Below, one piece after another: positions 48,658 to 60,749 of a stretch of 64,000 bases of DNA. This DNA is from Jacaranda mimosifolia (lineage: Eukaryota > Streptophyta > Magnoliopsida > Lamiales > Bignoniaceae). Position 1 is the stretch's first letter. Each line of letters begins with the position of its first letter. The notes beneath the pieces are model-generated. The model was not told the DNA's origin. It did no database searches and worked only from the letters and a program-made list of their open reading frames with translations. Location: assembly GCA_018894105.1 (NCBI GenBank), contig CM032118.1, forward strand, positions 29,182,690-29,246,689, read 5' to 3'. The translations under genes were made by a program, and so were the position numbers.

Positions 48658-51402
48658 GAATAGTTCTTTAATTGTTCAAGGTACATTACATAATGGTTTA
48701 TACATTTTGGATTCCCAACCATCATTGATTCACATTTAACAAAGTAAAAGAAAATTAGAGATCCAAGAAGATGCCATGTTGTGGCATGCAAGACCATGTT
48801 GTGGCATGCAAGACTTGGACATATATTCAAGAATATGAAAAACAAGTTAGAAGCCCTCAAACACTAGATATTAGTGGCATTAAGGGTCTTCCTACTTATG
48901 AATCTTGTTTAAAGGGAAAAATGACCAAGGTTCTTTTTGTAGGACAAATAGAGAGAACCACGAGTCCATTGGATTTGATCCATACAGATGTTTGTGGACC
49001 AGTAAAAGTTAGTGCGAGTGGTGGTTTTTCATACTTCATTACCTTCACCGATGATCATACTCAGTTTGGACATATGTATCTTATGAAGTACAAGTCTGAA
49101 ACTTTTGAAAAGTTCAAAGAGTATAGGAATGAAGTAGAAAAGCAATTGGCACTAAGTATTAAAGCTCTTCAATCGGATCGAGGAGGAGAATACTTAAGTA
49201 CCGAATTCTTGGATTATCTAAAGAAGAATGGAATTCTTTCTCAATGGACTCCACCCGGCACACCCCAACACAATGGAGTAGCCGAGAGGAGAAACCATAC
49301 CTTGTTAGACATGGTAAATTCCATGATGAGTTTCACCGATATACCTTTATCCTTTTGAGGATTTGCCTTAACAACAGCAGTAAGGCTACTAAATACAGTA
49401 CCCTCAAAGTTGGTGCTAAAGAAACCACATGAGATGTAGTATGCAAAAGCACGTTCTTACTCTTATCTAAAAGTTTGGGGGTCTCCCGCATACGTCAAGC
49501 AGTTAGTGAGAGATAAGTTGGATGCTAGATCCATCTTGTGCAAGCTTGTGGGATACCCAAAAGAGTCTATGGGTTACTATTTTTATGATCCCTTGGAACA
49601 AAAGGTGTTCGTTTCCAGGAATTCCAACCTTTTGGAAAAGAAATTTTTATTAGATAGAAATGGCGTTGTTGTTGAACTTGATGAAGCTCAAAATGATCAA
49701 AAAATTGCACAAGCGATATAACAAATGAACATCAAAAGCTTTACACAAATTCTCTAAGAAGGTCGAACCAGATCAAGAAGCAACCTGAAAGGTTTGAATT
49801 TCCTCATAAGATGGGGCTAATCGAATAGTGATCCAAAGACCTATAGAAAGATATATTGGACATAGATTTAGAACATTGGCTGGAAGCCATGAAATCAAAA
49901 ATGGACTCTATATACTCCAACAAAGTATAGACTTTGATAGATCCACCAAAGAGTATAGTACCCGTTGGTTGCAAGTGAATCTATAAGCGAAAGCTAGAAT
50001 TCGATGAAGAGGTTATGATCTTTAAGGCACGACTAGTGGCAAAAGGTTACACTCAAAGACCCAGGATTGATTTTGAGAAAACCTTTTCACCGGTCGCTAT
50101 GGCTAATTCCATTAAGATTTTACTTTCCATAGTTGTATATTATGACTATGAGATAAGGAAATAAATGTAAAGAACGCTTTCCTCAATGGAAAAATTGAAG
50201 AAGAAATTTATATGGTGCAACCATAAAGTTTTACATCCAAAGGGAGTGAACAAAAGGTTTGCAAACTTGAAAGGTCCATTCTGGACTTAAATAGGCATCC
50301 CGAAGTTGGAACATACGTTTGTTATAAGACGATCAAATTGTTTGGCTTTTTCAAAAATGTGTATGAACCATGTATGTACAAGAAGGCTAGTAGGAGTAAC
50401 GTATAGTTTATTGTGCTTTATGTCAATGACATTCTTCTCATTGGGAATGAGAGAGAAAGAATGGTTATCTACATAATTCTCCAAGAAGGATTTGGAATAA
50501 ATATCCTTCATATTAGGAATATGAATATATAGAGATAGATCGAAGAGGATGTTGGGGCTTTCCCAAACACCATACATTGACAAGATACTAAAGAGGTTTA
50601 ATATGGAGGAATCCAAGAAAGGATTCCTTCCTATGGGACACAGTCATTGACTCTCCAGTTTATGGCCCCTCAGACTGACGATGAGAAAGAAAGAATGTCC
50701 CACATAACTTATGCATTCATTATTGGGAGTATAATGTATGGCATTCAATGTACAAGGCCAAATGTTGCACACGCTCTAAGTGTTACGAGTCGCTTTCAAT
50801 CCAACCTTGGTGAACGTCACTGGATAGTCATGAAAGCAATCCTTAAGTACTTAAGAAGAACTAAGGATTTATTTTTGGTGTATAGGAATGGAGAATTGAA
50901 ACTCAAGGGATTTTCCAATTTTAGTTTCCAATCCGATGCAGATGACCTAAAATCCACTTCATGATTTATATTTTGCCTCAATGGCGGGGCACGGTTGGTT
51001 GAAAGAGTTCTAAACACAACCCCATTGCAGATTCTTCCACCGAGGTGGAATATATTGCAGCTTCAAAGATTACAAAAGAAAGTGTTTGGATGAAAAACTT
51101 CTTACAAAAGTTAGATGTAGTGCGTAACATTGCTGAGCCTGTAGTTGTCTTCTTTAACAACAATGAAATGGTTGTCTAAGCAAAAGAGTCGATATCTCCT
51201 CACTAATCTAAGCACATTTTGAGGCGTTGTCATTTTATCCATGAGATCATTGATTGAGACGACATCCAAGTGGAGAGGGTAGACTCAAAAGAGAATATAA
51301 CAGATGTACTGACTAAACCCCAACACAAAAAGTCTTTGAAGGACATCTTGAGAAGATGGGCATTAAGACTATGGAAATTTGGCTTTAGGGTAAGTGGAAG
51401 AT
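48658..51402 (+). pseudogene. copia pol (integrase, reverse transcriptase, RNase H), internally deleted
   Basis: The integrase is open at 48771-49358: LIHTDVCGP (D), ALQSDRGGEYLS (D) and GVAERRNHTLL (E) give a complete-looking DDE set. The post-integrase region is at 49506-49721 (CKLVGYPKESMGYYFYDPLE). Reverse transcriptase remnants run from about 49860 to 50640, where the active-site box reads LYVNDILLIGNE instead of YVDD. RNase H and end remnants run to 51370 (TRPNVAHALSVTSRFQSNLG at 50755). A purine-rich AGGGTAAGTGGAAGAT tract precedes the 3' LTR. About 10 stops or frameshifts are present. Gag and most of the protease region are missing because of the deletion at about 48658. Confidence 0.85.
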
Positions 51403-53114
51403 TGTTAGAATAAGCCCCACAGCCAATTAGATTGGCATATACACTATTTATGTTGTGATATAATCTTAATTGAATGATATTCAAATAAAATGGTCATCTT
51501 CATCTTATGTTTATTTTACTTTACTATCATTTGGTTGAAGCCTCTAAATCACACATGGCTATTGGACTTGGTTGTACACCGGGTGGTGATCATGAAATTA
51601 GTCTTACACGGTCCATGATTTTAAATATTCCAAGTCATAAAATCTTATGAGATGGGGCATTTAAGATTCGAATTGACTTGCACTAATGATGTATAAATCC
51701 AAAGAGTTGGATATTGCTCCATTTCATGAGCAATCCATGTTAGATATGGGTGCATGTTAGTTGGTACTTGTTAGAGAATAAGTTCACTGAAGATTCGCTT
51801 GGAGAATCCACTAGATAACCATAGTGGTAAGTAAGTAGTGGCAAGTTCTCGTGCTTATGGTAGTGCATATAATTAATCATTTGACCTGAGGATCCATGGT
51901 AACCTTGTTTTTAGGCCCTCATGCTTTGATTCTTCCTTGACCACATAGTGGGTCATTCGGGTTGAGATTGGGCATAAGATACTTAGATATGGAGGTTTGT
52001 GAGATCAAAGATGGGATCCATCTCCTTGCTGTTGTGAAAGGCGAGTACATCTCCTATGCATTCTATAATGATCGATTCCAAAAAATCCTTGTGCAAGGTA
52101 GTATGACAATTGAAAAGAAGTTTTCCAAAAATGAGGTCATGAAGGGAAAAAATATTAGGAATAGAAACAAAGTTATTGAGGCTATTGGAGAGCCGACAAA
52201 CCTGGGCCTCTTTCAAGAGATTGGAGATGGAAGGACCGTATTTCCATGGTAAGTGTAAAGCTAGAATGGTTCACTACGAGCATATTCATTTTGACCAATT
52301 TGTTGGGCTCAATGGGCTTGAGGCTAGACATTGACCATGGAGATTGGGTACTCTTCAATTAATAGAGATTAATTAAAAGAGATGAAACTAATGTGAATAT
52401 TTCAATATTCAAAACATTACAAGAGTTGTGAGCCCATGTCCAATGAATGGGAGAATCTAATGGGTCACACACAAAATGCTAAAGGAAGTTTTATTTGATG
52501 GGAATAAGTTTTTAAGGAGTTAGAAAGTTCACCATAGCCATTTTTATTGAGAAATCGGTTGACTAAGTTTTTGGTCATTTTGGCTTGATTAATTTAATTG
52601 TTAAATTAATCAAAATAATTTAAGACGTAAATTAGACCAATTAAATTAAGGAGTTAATTTAATTGGTTCCATATAACTATTAATTAGTCAAGTTAACTTA
52701 AAGAGTTAAGTTGACACCTTCCAACTTAAAGAGTTGAGTTAGATGACTTAAGGAGTTAAGTCAAGTTGATTAATTGAATGAAATAGTTAATTTGATTAAT
52801 GTGAGGAATTTATTTTGGAGAAAAATTCAAATGAAGAAGTTCATTTGAGGTTAATTTGGAATTAATTTGAAAGACATTTCATGAGATGAAATGTAGAGTT
52901 AAATTAAATCCAAATGTAAGTGAAATTCACATTTCACATGCAAGTGGATTGCTTAGTTGGCAAACCTCAACAACCTTTGGATTTAGATTTCAAGGTTAGT
53001 TTCTGCATTAAATCCTTATTTTAGCATGATTAGATCCTTGGGATGAGGAGTAGACAATTTTTATTTATCCTATTTTTGCTTCATAATTGGATCCTTAGGC
53101 TACTCCTTATTTCA
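51403..53114 (+). mobile_element. copia LTR, 1712 bp, shared between two tandem copies, lacking the TATA segment
   Basis: It runs TGTTAGAATAAGCC...TTATTTCA. Upstream is the polypurine tract of the pol region. Two bases downstream is a primer site TGGTATCGGAGCC (53117-53129, initiator-Met tRNA type). It therefore serves as the 3' LTR of the left copy and the 5' LTR of the right copy. Compared with 55338-57556 and 14045-16193, roughly 450 bp around the CTATATATAGA element is missing, just after CACATTTCACATGCAAG (about 52950). Confidence 0.85.
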
Positions 53115-55337
53115 TGTGGTATCGGAGCCTAATTCATGCTTTAATTTGGATATTTGTTGGATTGATTCATGTGATGAATTGATCTATAACACCAAATACT
53201 TGATTCAAATCATGGATTTAAGTGTTTGGATGATTTTGTATGTGGCTTATTTGTTGATGAATTAAAATATGCTATTCTATGTTTTAAGTGTCGGTTCATA
53301 TGTTAGTATGATTTCAATTCATAAATGTTAATGTTAAATGTTGATTTATCATTGATTCATGTTATATGTTGATATAGCATGTTTTATTTGGCCTTAAGGT
53401 GTTTTGGTCATTTTTTGATCCAATTAGATTGGAGATTTTGAAGAATGTTGATTCTTACTTGAACTTAATTTTTGAAGCATGTTTGAGCATTTGAGTTAAC
53501 AATTTTGAAAGGTGTTTTTAAATATGGAAATTCATTTAATATGTGTGAATTAGAGTTATGGAGGTGTCCTAAATTTTTTGGTGCACAAAACTTGGCCAAA
53601 ATTAGCCTTGATTCAGTCATGGCTAAAACAGGGAAGCTGCCAGGCGTGCCTGCCGCATGGCTGTGCAGGCTGGCCAGGTAACAACGCCCCATGATGGTTG
53701 GGATGAGTTTTGAGGCTTTTATTTGGGTTGTTTTGTGCTCAAAATTGAATTAATTCACACTAATTAGATGTATAACTGTTGTCCAAGTTCTCAAAATTAT
53801 GTTTGACATTTTTTAATGCTTTTAAAGTCTCGTTCAAGTTAGTCTTCAATTATGTGCAAAAATAAGATGCATAAATGTTATGCTTATATTTGCTAGTTAA
53901 TTAATTATTTATGAGATAAGCATTTAATTTGTTGAATTGAATGTCAATTCTTATTTATTGTTCATTTAATTGTTAAATTGATGATAAATGAATGGCGATG
54001 AACATGAGTCTTTAATATTGATTTTATTTGTTTCAAGTTGTTGAAAAGGGTTGTACTAAATTGGGGCTTGCATGCCTCTTAATTTCTATCTTATAAATAT
54101 TATGAGAGTAGAATCACTAGGAGTGAAGATTTCTTTTCTCATGTAATTATTGCAAGGAGACAAGAAAACCATTGAAGGCATGAAGACCCTTGAATGTATG
54201 GGATACATTTTTGTAATAGCTAGATTTAATCGATCCACTTAAAATCAACTAAGTAGTGCACTTGTGGTTCTAAAGTACACTACTTGGTTAAGACTCATGG
54301 TCATCCCACCCTAGGAGCATGCTAGGCGCATTTACTTATTTATGCTATCTTTATCCTATAGATATATGAGATGCATGGTTAAGATATAGAAAACTTTAAT
54401 AAGAGAAGAGCAAAAAATTGATGAGATCTTTGCAAGCAAAAAAATCCCTCCATTTAAAAGAGTCTAAGTGCTTACAAAATATTAAGTTAAAATAGATACA
54501 AACTAAATGGAGTTTTAATCAATTCATACCTTCTACCAATAGTATGTGGCATGAGATGCTGCTAGATTTGCGTGATGTCTCACAAATCGTGGTTCAAGCT
54601 TATGGTGGAAAGCTATGCTCACATACTTAGCACACGATACACCTTTGATTTGACACTTCCTATGCATTATCTCACGAGTCGTAAAATGCCATAGTGTGGT
54701 TTCGAATCAAATATTGATTGACAGGTCCAACTTAACAGCTAGTAGTGTAGATGTCGCACAAGTCGTGGGTCTACATGAAAAGTGAGGCAAAATATATCAA
54801 GGGCTACATAGAGATGCAATTAGCAAAAGTTGATTACATTTGATTAATTGTGGATGTCTCATGAGTCGTGGGTCCACTACAAGTCCTTTGGGCCTTGATT
54901 CTCACTAGAAAATGAGATTTCCTTAATTCCTTAAGGGGGTGAGGAATTTCGTAAAATAGTGGTAGAAAGACATGCTTGAAAGTCCATGAACATGTTTTCT
55001 AATATCAATATTCAATCATATACTTATATTCTCTTTTTTGCCATTGTAGATTTTTGAAATCTCAAAATCAAATGGCTAAGAATCCACTCAATGAGATTTT
55101 GGAAACTAATAAGCTTACCGGGCTAAGCTTCTGTGATTGGCTTAGAAACCTCAAAATTATTCTTGATTTCGAAAAGAGGACTTATGTGCTTACTCAAAGT
55201 CTGCCAGACATCATAGGCAATGATGCCGATGATGAGGCATGAGAAACGTTCATGAAGTGAGTAAATGATGATTTACAAACATGATGCCTCACGATGGCTT
55301 CTATGTTCAATGAGCTCCAAAAGTCTCATGAGCACAT
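53115..55337 (+). mobile_element. second tandem copia copy: primer site, long leader and gag start
   Basis: After the primer site (53117-53129) there is a leader of about 1.9 kb, then gag from the ATG at 55072 (MAKNPLNEILETNKLTGLSF, then DWLRNLKIILDFEKRTYVL). Gag has stops soon after 55240. The copy ends abruptly at about 55337 (phrase KSHEH), where a minus-strand copia LTR begins. The open frame at 53465-53692 (minus strand) has no domain. Confidence 0.8.
54574..54876. repeat. four-fold motif repeat in the copia leader
   Basis: A word like GATGTCTCAYGAGTCGTGGG recurs at about 54574, 54668, 54750 and 54853, roughly 80-100 bp apart. The minus-strand leader of the neighbouring copy has the equivalent series (GACCCTTGTAACTGAGTGCC and variants) near 61950, 62046, 62148 and 62228. 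Confidence 0.7.
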
Positions 55338-57556
55338 TGATGGCAAGTAAGCCATTAGGATCCAATTATCAAACTTCAAAAGTTCAAAAATAACTAGTGC
55401 TTACATCCTACCAAAGATATAATCATGCTAGGAATTCAGATTTAGTTGGAGAATTACTTCAAAAAGCAAATTTTCAAGGTTGTGATGGTAAACACTTCAC
55501 CAATCCAAAATTTGGCAGGTTCTGGCACAGCAGATGAATAGAGACTTTCACCTTGGTTAAAATGCTAAAAAAATCAAGATAAAAAATATGGAACTTCTTA
55601 GCTCCTTGAGGAAAGTGCTTTAAAAAATTTAGAGCAAAACTCAATCTGGATCGCTTGGAAAAAATTGGCAAGTGACTGCTCTGTTCAAGTGGATCTCCAA
55701 AGCTAGCAAATCAAATGCTTTGCTTCTATTGATATGATCCACACACTAATTGATCCTCCAAATTCCACTGAACTTTAGTTGGAGAAAATGAGCAGAATTA
55801 AAATGGTGAAGGTCGATTTTTTAGGTAGGAGAAGAAGAGAGAACAAAGCTTCAACACATGAAGCAATAATTGGAAGAGGTTTTGGAGGGAATTGCGGAAG
55901 AATTTAATCCTTCACACCTTTCATGCATATGGCTGATCCTCTCTCTATATATCTATATATAGATGTTGGATGGTGTGACCTTCCTGAGGGGTGGAGGGCA
56001 GCCAAGTGGGGTGCCAAGGTGGCAAATTTGAATTCAAATCTCATTTGAATTTCATGTGTATTTTAATTATATTTGAAATCTAATTTCAAGCTAATTAAGA
56101 TGCTAATTCAAATGAACCTTTCTTTTGAATTTTTCCTCCAAAATGTATTTTTTTCATTAATTAAATTAAATATTTTAATTTAAGTAATTAACCTTTGACT
56201 TAACTTTTAAGTCAAACAAGCTTAACTCTTAAGCTCAATTTTGTTGATTTAACTCCTTAAATTAACTTGATCAATTGATGGTCACTTGGCACCAAATAAT
56301 TAACTCTTTAATTATTGGTCTAATTTAACTCCTTAAATTAGTTGATTAATTTAACACTTAAATTAATCAAGCCAAAATTTGACCTTCAAATTGGCACCTA
56401 AAAAATCGATCACCTTGGAGTGATTCTCTAGCTCTTAGAAAATTGCTCCAATAAATAGGAGGTTAATTGGTTTTTATGTGTAACGTAATAAATTCTATCA
56501 TTCATTGGACATGGCTTACAACTCCTTCTGACTTTTGAATATCATATATTCATTTTAGTTTAAAACAATTTTTAAACTAATCGACTCAATTCAATTAATC
56601 TCATTAATTGAAGAATACCCAATCTCCCTGGTCGATGTCCAACCTCAAGCTCATGTAGCCTAACTAGTTGGCCGAAATGAATGCTTTTGGAGAACCATTG
56701 TAGCTCTATGCGAACCATGCAAATACGATCCTTCCGTCTCCTATCTCCCAAAAGAGGCCTAGGGCAAGATATTTGTTGGCGCCCTAATAGCCTCGATACT
56801 ATATGTCTATTCCCAATGTTCGATTCCCTTATGTGACCTTATCTTTGGAGAACTCATTTTCCAAATTGTCACACCACCTTGTGCAAGGATTTCTTAGAAT
56901 CGATCATTATAGAATATAAATGAGATGCACTCGCCCTTCACAAAGCGAGGAGTCGGATTCCATGTTAGATCTCACAAACCTCCATGCCAAGTAGCTCATA
57001 CCAAACCTCAACCCAAAAGACCCGCTAAGTGGTCAAGGAAGAGTCAAAGCATGAGGACTAGACACAAGGTTACCATAGATCCTCAGGTCAGAGGACTAAT
57101 AATATGCACCAGTACAAGCCAGAGAACTTGCTACTACTAACTTGCCAATCCGGCTATTTGGTGGATTCTGCGGTGGGCCTTCAGTGCCTTATTCTCTAAT
57201 AGGCACCCACTAGCATGCACCCATATCTCATATGGTTGCTAATAGAACGGAGCAATATCTAACTATTAGATTTATGCATCGTTAGTGCAAGTCTATTTGA
57301 GTCTTAGATGCCATGTCTCATAAGATCCTATGACTTGAAAGATTTAAGATCACGACCATGTAAGACCCATTCCATGGTCACTGGACCAAGTTCCGTAGTC
57401 ATGAATGATCTAAGGGCTTCATCCAAATGCAAGTGAAGAAATAAAGATCATAAGATGAAGATGGACATATAAAGAATATCATTCAATCAAGATTGTTTTA
57501 CAAGAAAATAGCTTTACAAGGCTAATCCTATTGGCTTGCCGAGCACTATTCCAATA
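55338..57556 (-). repeat. 3' LTR of the minus-strand copia copy
   Basis: It is full length for the family, with the TATA-like CTATATATAGATATATAG (about 55943-55965, minus), the TTAACTC/TTAAG words (56195-56350) and the shared 5' part up to 57556. A polypurine tract (GGGAAAATGGGAGG on the minus strand, about 57558-57572) precedes it. Confidence 0.85.
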
Positions 57557-60500
57557 ACCTCCCATTTTCCCTAAAGCCAATGGCCCATGGCCTTGAGACC
57601 CATTTTCTCAAGATGTCCTTCAAAGACATTTTGCATTAAGGGTTTCATTAGTGGATCTTCTATATTCTCTTCGAGGCAACTCTCCCCACTTGGATGTCAC
57701 ATCTGTCAATGATCTTCTAGATCAAATGATATTGTCTCAAAATGTGCTTGGATTTCTGATGAGATCTTGGTTCTTTTACTTGTTCTACTACCCCATTGTT
57801 GTCACAATTAGGGCTGTAAATGGATATTCAAAAATTCGTTTACCGTTCGCATTCGTATCCGTTTATACAAAATTTATCCGCATCTGTTTAAAGCGGATAT
57901 TATCAATATTCGATTAGTAGATATCCGATTATAAATGGATACGAATATGGTAAATGCGTATTCGATCCGTTTAATATTCGATTCGAATATATATTTATTA
58001 AATAATATATTATTTATACTTTTCAATAAAAATCTCATAATCCATATATGAATATATATAAATTATAATTAAAGAATTAGGAAAAAAAAGAATAAATTTA
58101 AAAAATTATTGTAATATACAGAAAAAAAAAATTGAAGAATAAAGTTAATCAACATAATTATTGTTGGTTGACTTTATAATTAATATACTTAAATGTCATT
58201 ATTATTATTAATAAGTATTAATAATCAATTATAAAGTCAATTATTAATTAAAAATTATACTATTTGTTTAATTACTTTCGTTTTAATAAAATTATATAGT
58301 TCTTTCTATTAATTAAGATATGTATTTGTTATAGGGTTATAGATTCACGTACTTGAATATTCGTAAATGGATATCTAAATAATTATTATCGAATATGAAT
58401 ATAAAACAATAATTCGAATATGGATAAGTTTAATGAAATATGAATGCATCTGAATAATTATAATCGAATACGGATATATCCGAATCCGACCGATATCCGA
58501 TGGATACGAATTTGGATATCATTTTTAAATATCCGTCAAATCCGTATTCGTATCCGAATATTCAAAAAGTTAAACGGATACAAATATGAAAACAGTGTAT
58601 CCGATCCGTTTAATATCCGTTTACACCCCTAGTCACAATAGACAACCACTGGCTCAACAATGCTAGGCACTACATTCAACTTTTCCATACTAAACCCCTT
58701 TACTATCTTGTCAATGTATAGGGTTTGGGATAGCCCTAGCATCCTCTCAGATCTATCTCTATAGATACGTATTCCCAATACGTAGGATGTTTCTTCCAAA
58801 TCCTTCATGGAGACTTGTGTAGATAATCACACTTTAGTACACTCTAACATTCCTACCTCATTCCCAATCAGAAAGATGTCATCGACATAAAGCACAATAA
58901 ACTATACACTACTCCCATTAGCCTTCTTATACACATGGTTTATACATATTTTTGACAAAGCTAAATGATTTGACTGTTTTGTCAAAACATATGTTCCAAA
59001 TTCGAGATACTTGTTTGAGTCCATAAATGGATTTCTGGAGTTTGCAAACCTTTTGCTCATTCCCCTTTGATATAAAACCTTATGGTTACTCCATATAGAT
59101 TTCTTCTTCAATGTCTCCATTGAGGAAAATGGTTTTCACATCCATTTGTCACATCTCATAGTCATAATATATGGCTATGGCAAGTAGAATCCGAATGGAC
59201 TTAGGCATAGCGATTGGTGAAAAGGTTTCCTCGAAATCAATACTGGGTCTTTGAGTATAACCCTTTACCACTAGTCGTGATTTAAAAGTCACCACTTCTC
59301 TATATACTCCAAGCTTTCGCTTATAGATCTACTTGCAACTAATGGGAATTATTCCCTTTGGTCGATCTACCAAAATCCATACTTTGTTTGAGTACATGGA
59401 GTCTATTTCGGATCTCATGGCTTCAAGTCAACATCCCGAATCTATGTCTGACATAGCTTCCTCATAGGTCTTCAAATTACTATCCGATTGACCCATCTCA
59501 TGAAAGAATCCGAACCTTTCGGGTTGCTTCTTGATTCAATTTGACCATCTTAGAAGTTGTGTGTGAGGCTCTTTTTGCTCATTTGTTTTCACCGTTTGTG
59601 GAATTTCATGATCATCTTCAACTTCATCAAGTTCAACAATAATGCCTTCTCAAAAAAATGGGCGTTCTTTGAAACAAACACCTTTTGTTTCGAGGGATTA
59701 TAGAAATAGTAACCCAAAGACTCTCTTGGGGTATCCCACAAACTTACATAAGGTGCATCTACTATCCAATTTGTCTCCCACTGTCCATTTCACGTAGGCG
59801 AGAGACCCTAAACTTTAAGATAATTATAAGAGGGAGCTTTGTCATGCCACATTTCATATTGTATTTTTGGCACCGAATTTGATGGTACTATATTTAGTAA
59901 CATCACCGCCGTGTTTGAGACGCATCCCCAAATGGATATGAGTGCATCGAAAAAGCTCATCGTGGAACATACCATGTATAACAAGGTACGATTTCTCCTC
60001 TTGTCTACTCCATTGTGTTGGGGTATGTCAAGTGGAGTTTATTGTGAGAGAATCTCATTCTCTTTTAGATAATCTAAGAATTCGGTGCTCAAATATTTTC
60101 CTACTCAATCTGATCGAAGAGCTTTAATACTTAGTCCTAATTACTTTTCCACTTCATTCCTCTATTCTTTGAACTTTTCAAAGGCTATGGACTTGTTCTT
60201 CATAAGATATACGTGTTCGAACCGACTATAATCATTAGTAAAGGTGATGAAGTAGGAATATCATCCTCTCTCATTGACTTTTTGTGGTCCACAAATATCC
60301 ATCTGTATCAAATCCAAAGGACTCGTGGGGCACTCCATTTGTCCTACAAAAGGAGCCTTGGTCATTTTTCCCTTTAAACAAGTTTCACAAGTAGGAAGAT
60401 CATCACTAGCACTAACTTTTAGTGCTTTGAGAGCTTCTAACTTGTTCATCCTACTTTTAGAAATATGTCCAAGTCTTGCATGCCATAAATGGCATCTTCT
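57557..60500 (-). pseudogene. copia integrase, reverse transcriptase and RNase H on the minus strand (broken by MITE and stops)
   Basis: Reading down the minus strand, the pre-integrase CxxC and start of integrase are at 60261-60449 (DLPTCETCLKGKMTKAPFVG, then LDLIQMDICGP). Integrase remnants run to about 59700 and the post-integrase region is near 59670-59760. In the reverse transcriptase, an intact box FIVLYVDDIFLIGNE lies at about 58861-58905, unlike YVND in the + copy. RNase H is split by the MITE at 57809-58631; its DNNG and HILRQYHLI motifs lie at 57640-57800. Reverse transcriptase copies the RNA to DNA and integrase inserts it; here stops and the MITE prevent function. Confidence 0.8.
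57809..58631. mobile_element. hAT-type MITE, 823 bp, with ATCCG/GGATA words, inside the copia RNase H
   Basis: A perfect 8-bp duplication GTCACAAT flanks it (57801-57808 and 58632-58639), and removing one copy restores the copia frame phrase around DNNG. The ends are TAGGGCTGTAAATGGATA and, in reverse, TAGGGGTGTAAACGGATA. The first and last 200-250 bp are packed with TATCCG, CGGATA and GAATATG words, and the core is AT-rich. It has no coding capacity. It is the youngest insertion in this nest. Confidence 0.92.
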
Positions 60501-60749
60501 TGGTTATCTAACTTTCTTTTACTTGATTAAATGTGCATTAGTGAAGATTGAGAATAAGTATGTACAATCTGTTAATTATTATACCTTGTGCAATTAAAGA
60601 ACCATTCTTTAATACTTTCAACATCCCATTTGATATAGAAAAATCAAAATTTTCATTATCAAGAATGAGAATTGAAATAATATTCTTTACAAGATAGGAT
60701 ACATAATAAACCGGATCAAGTACAATGCAAGCATCTCCCAAGTCCAACT

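Noticed and set aside
54574..54876. CRISPR-like array
   Set aside because: Four degenerate motifs at unequal spacing inside a plant retrotransposon leader are not a CRISPR array.
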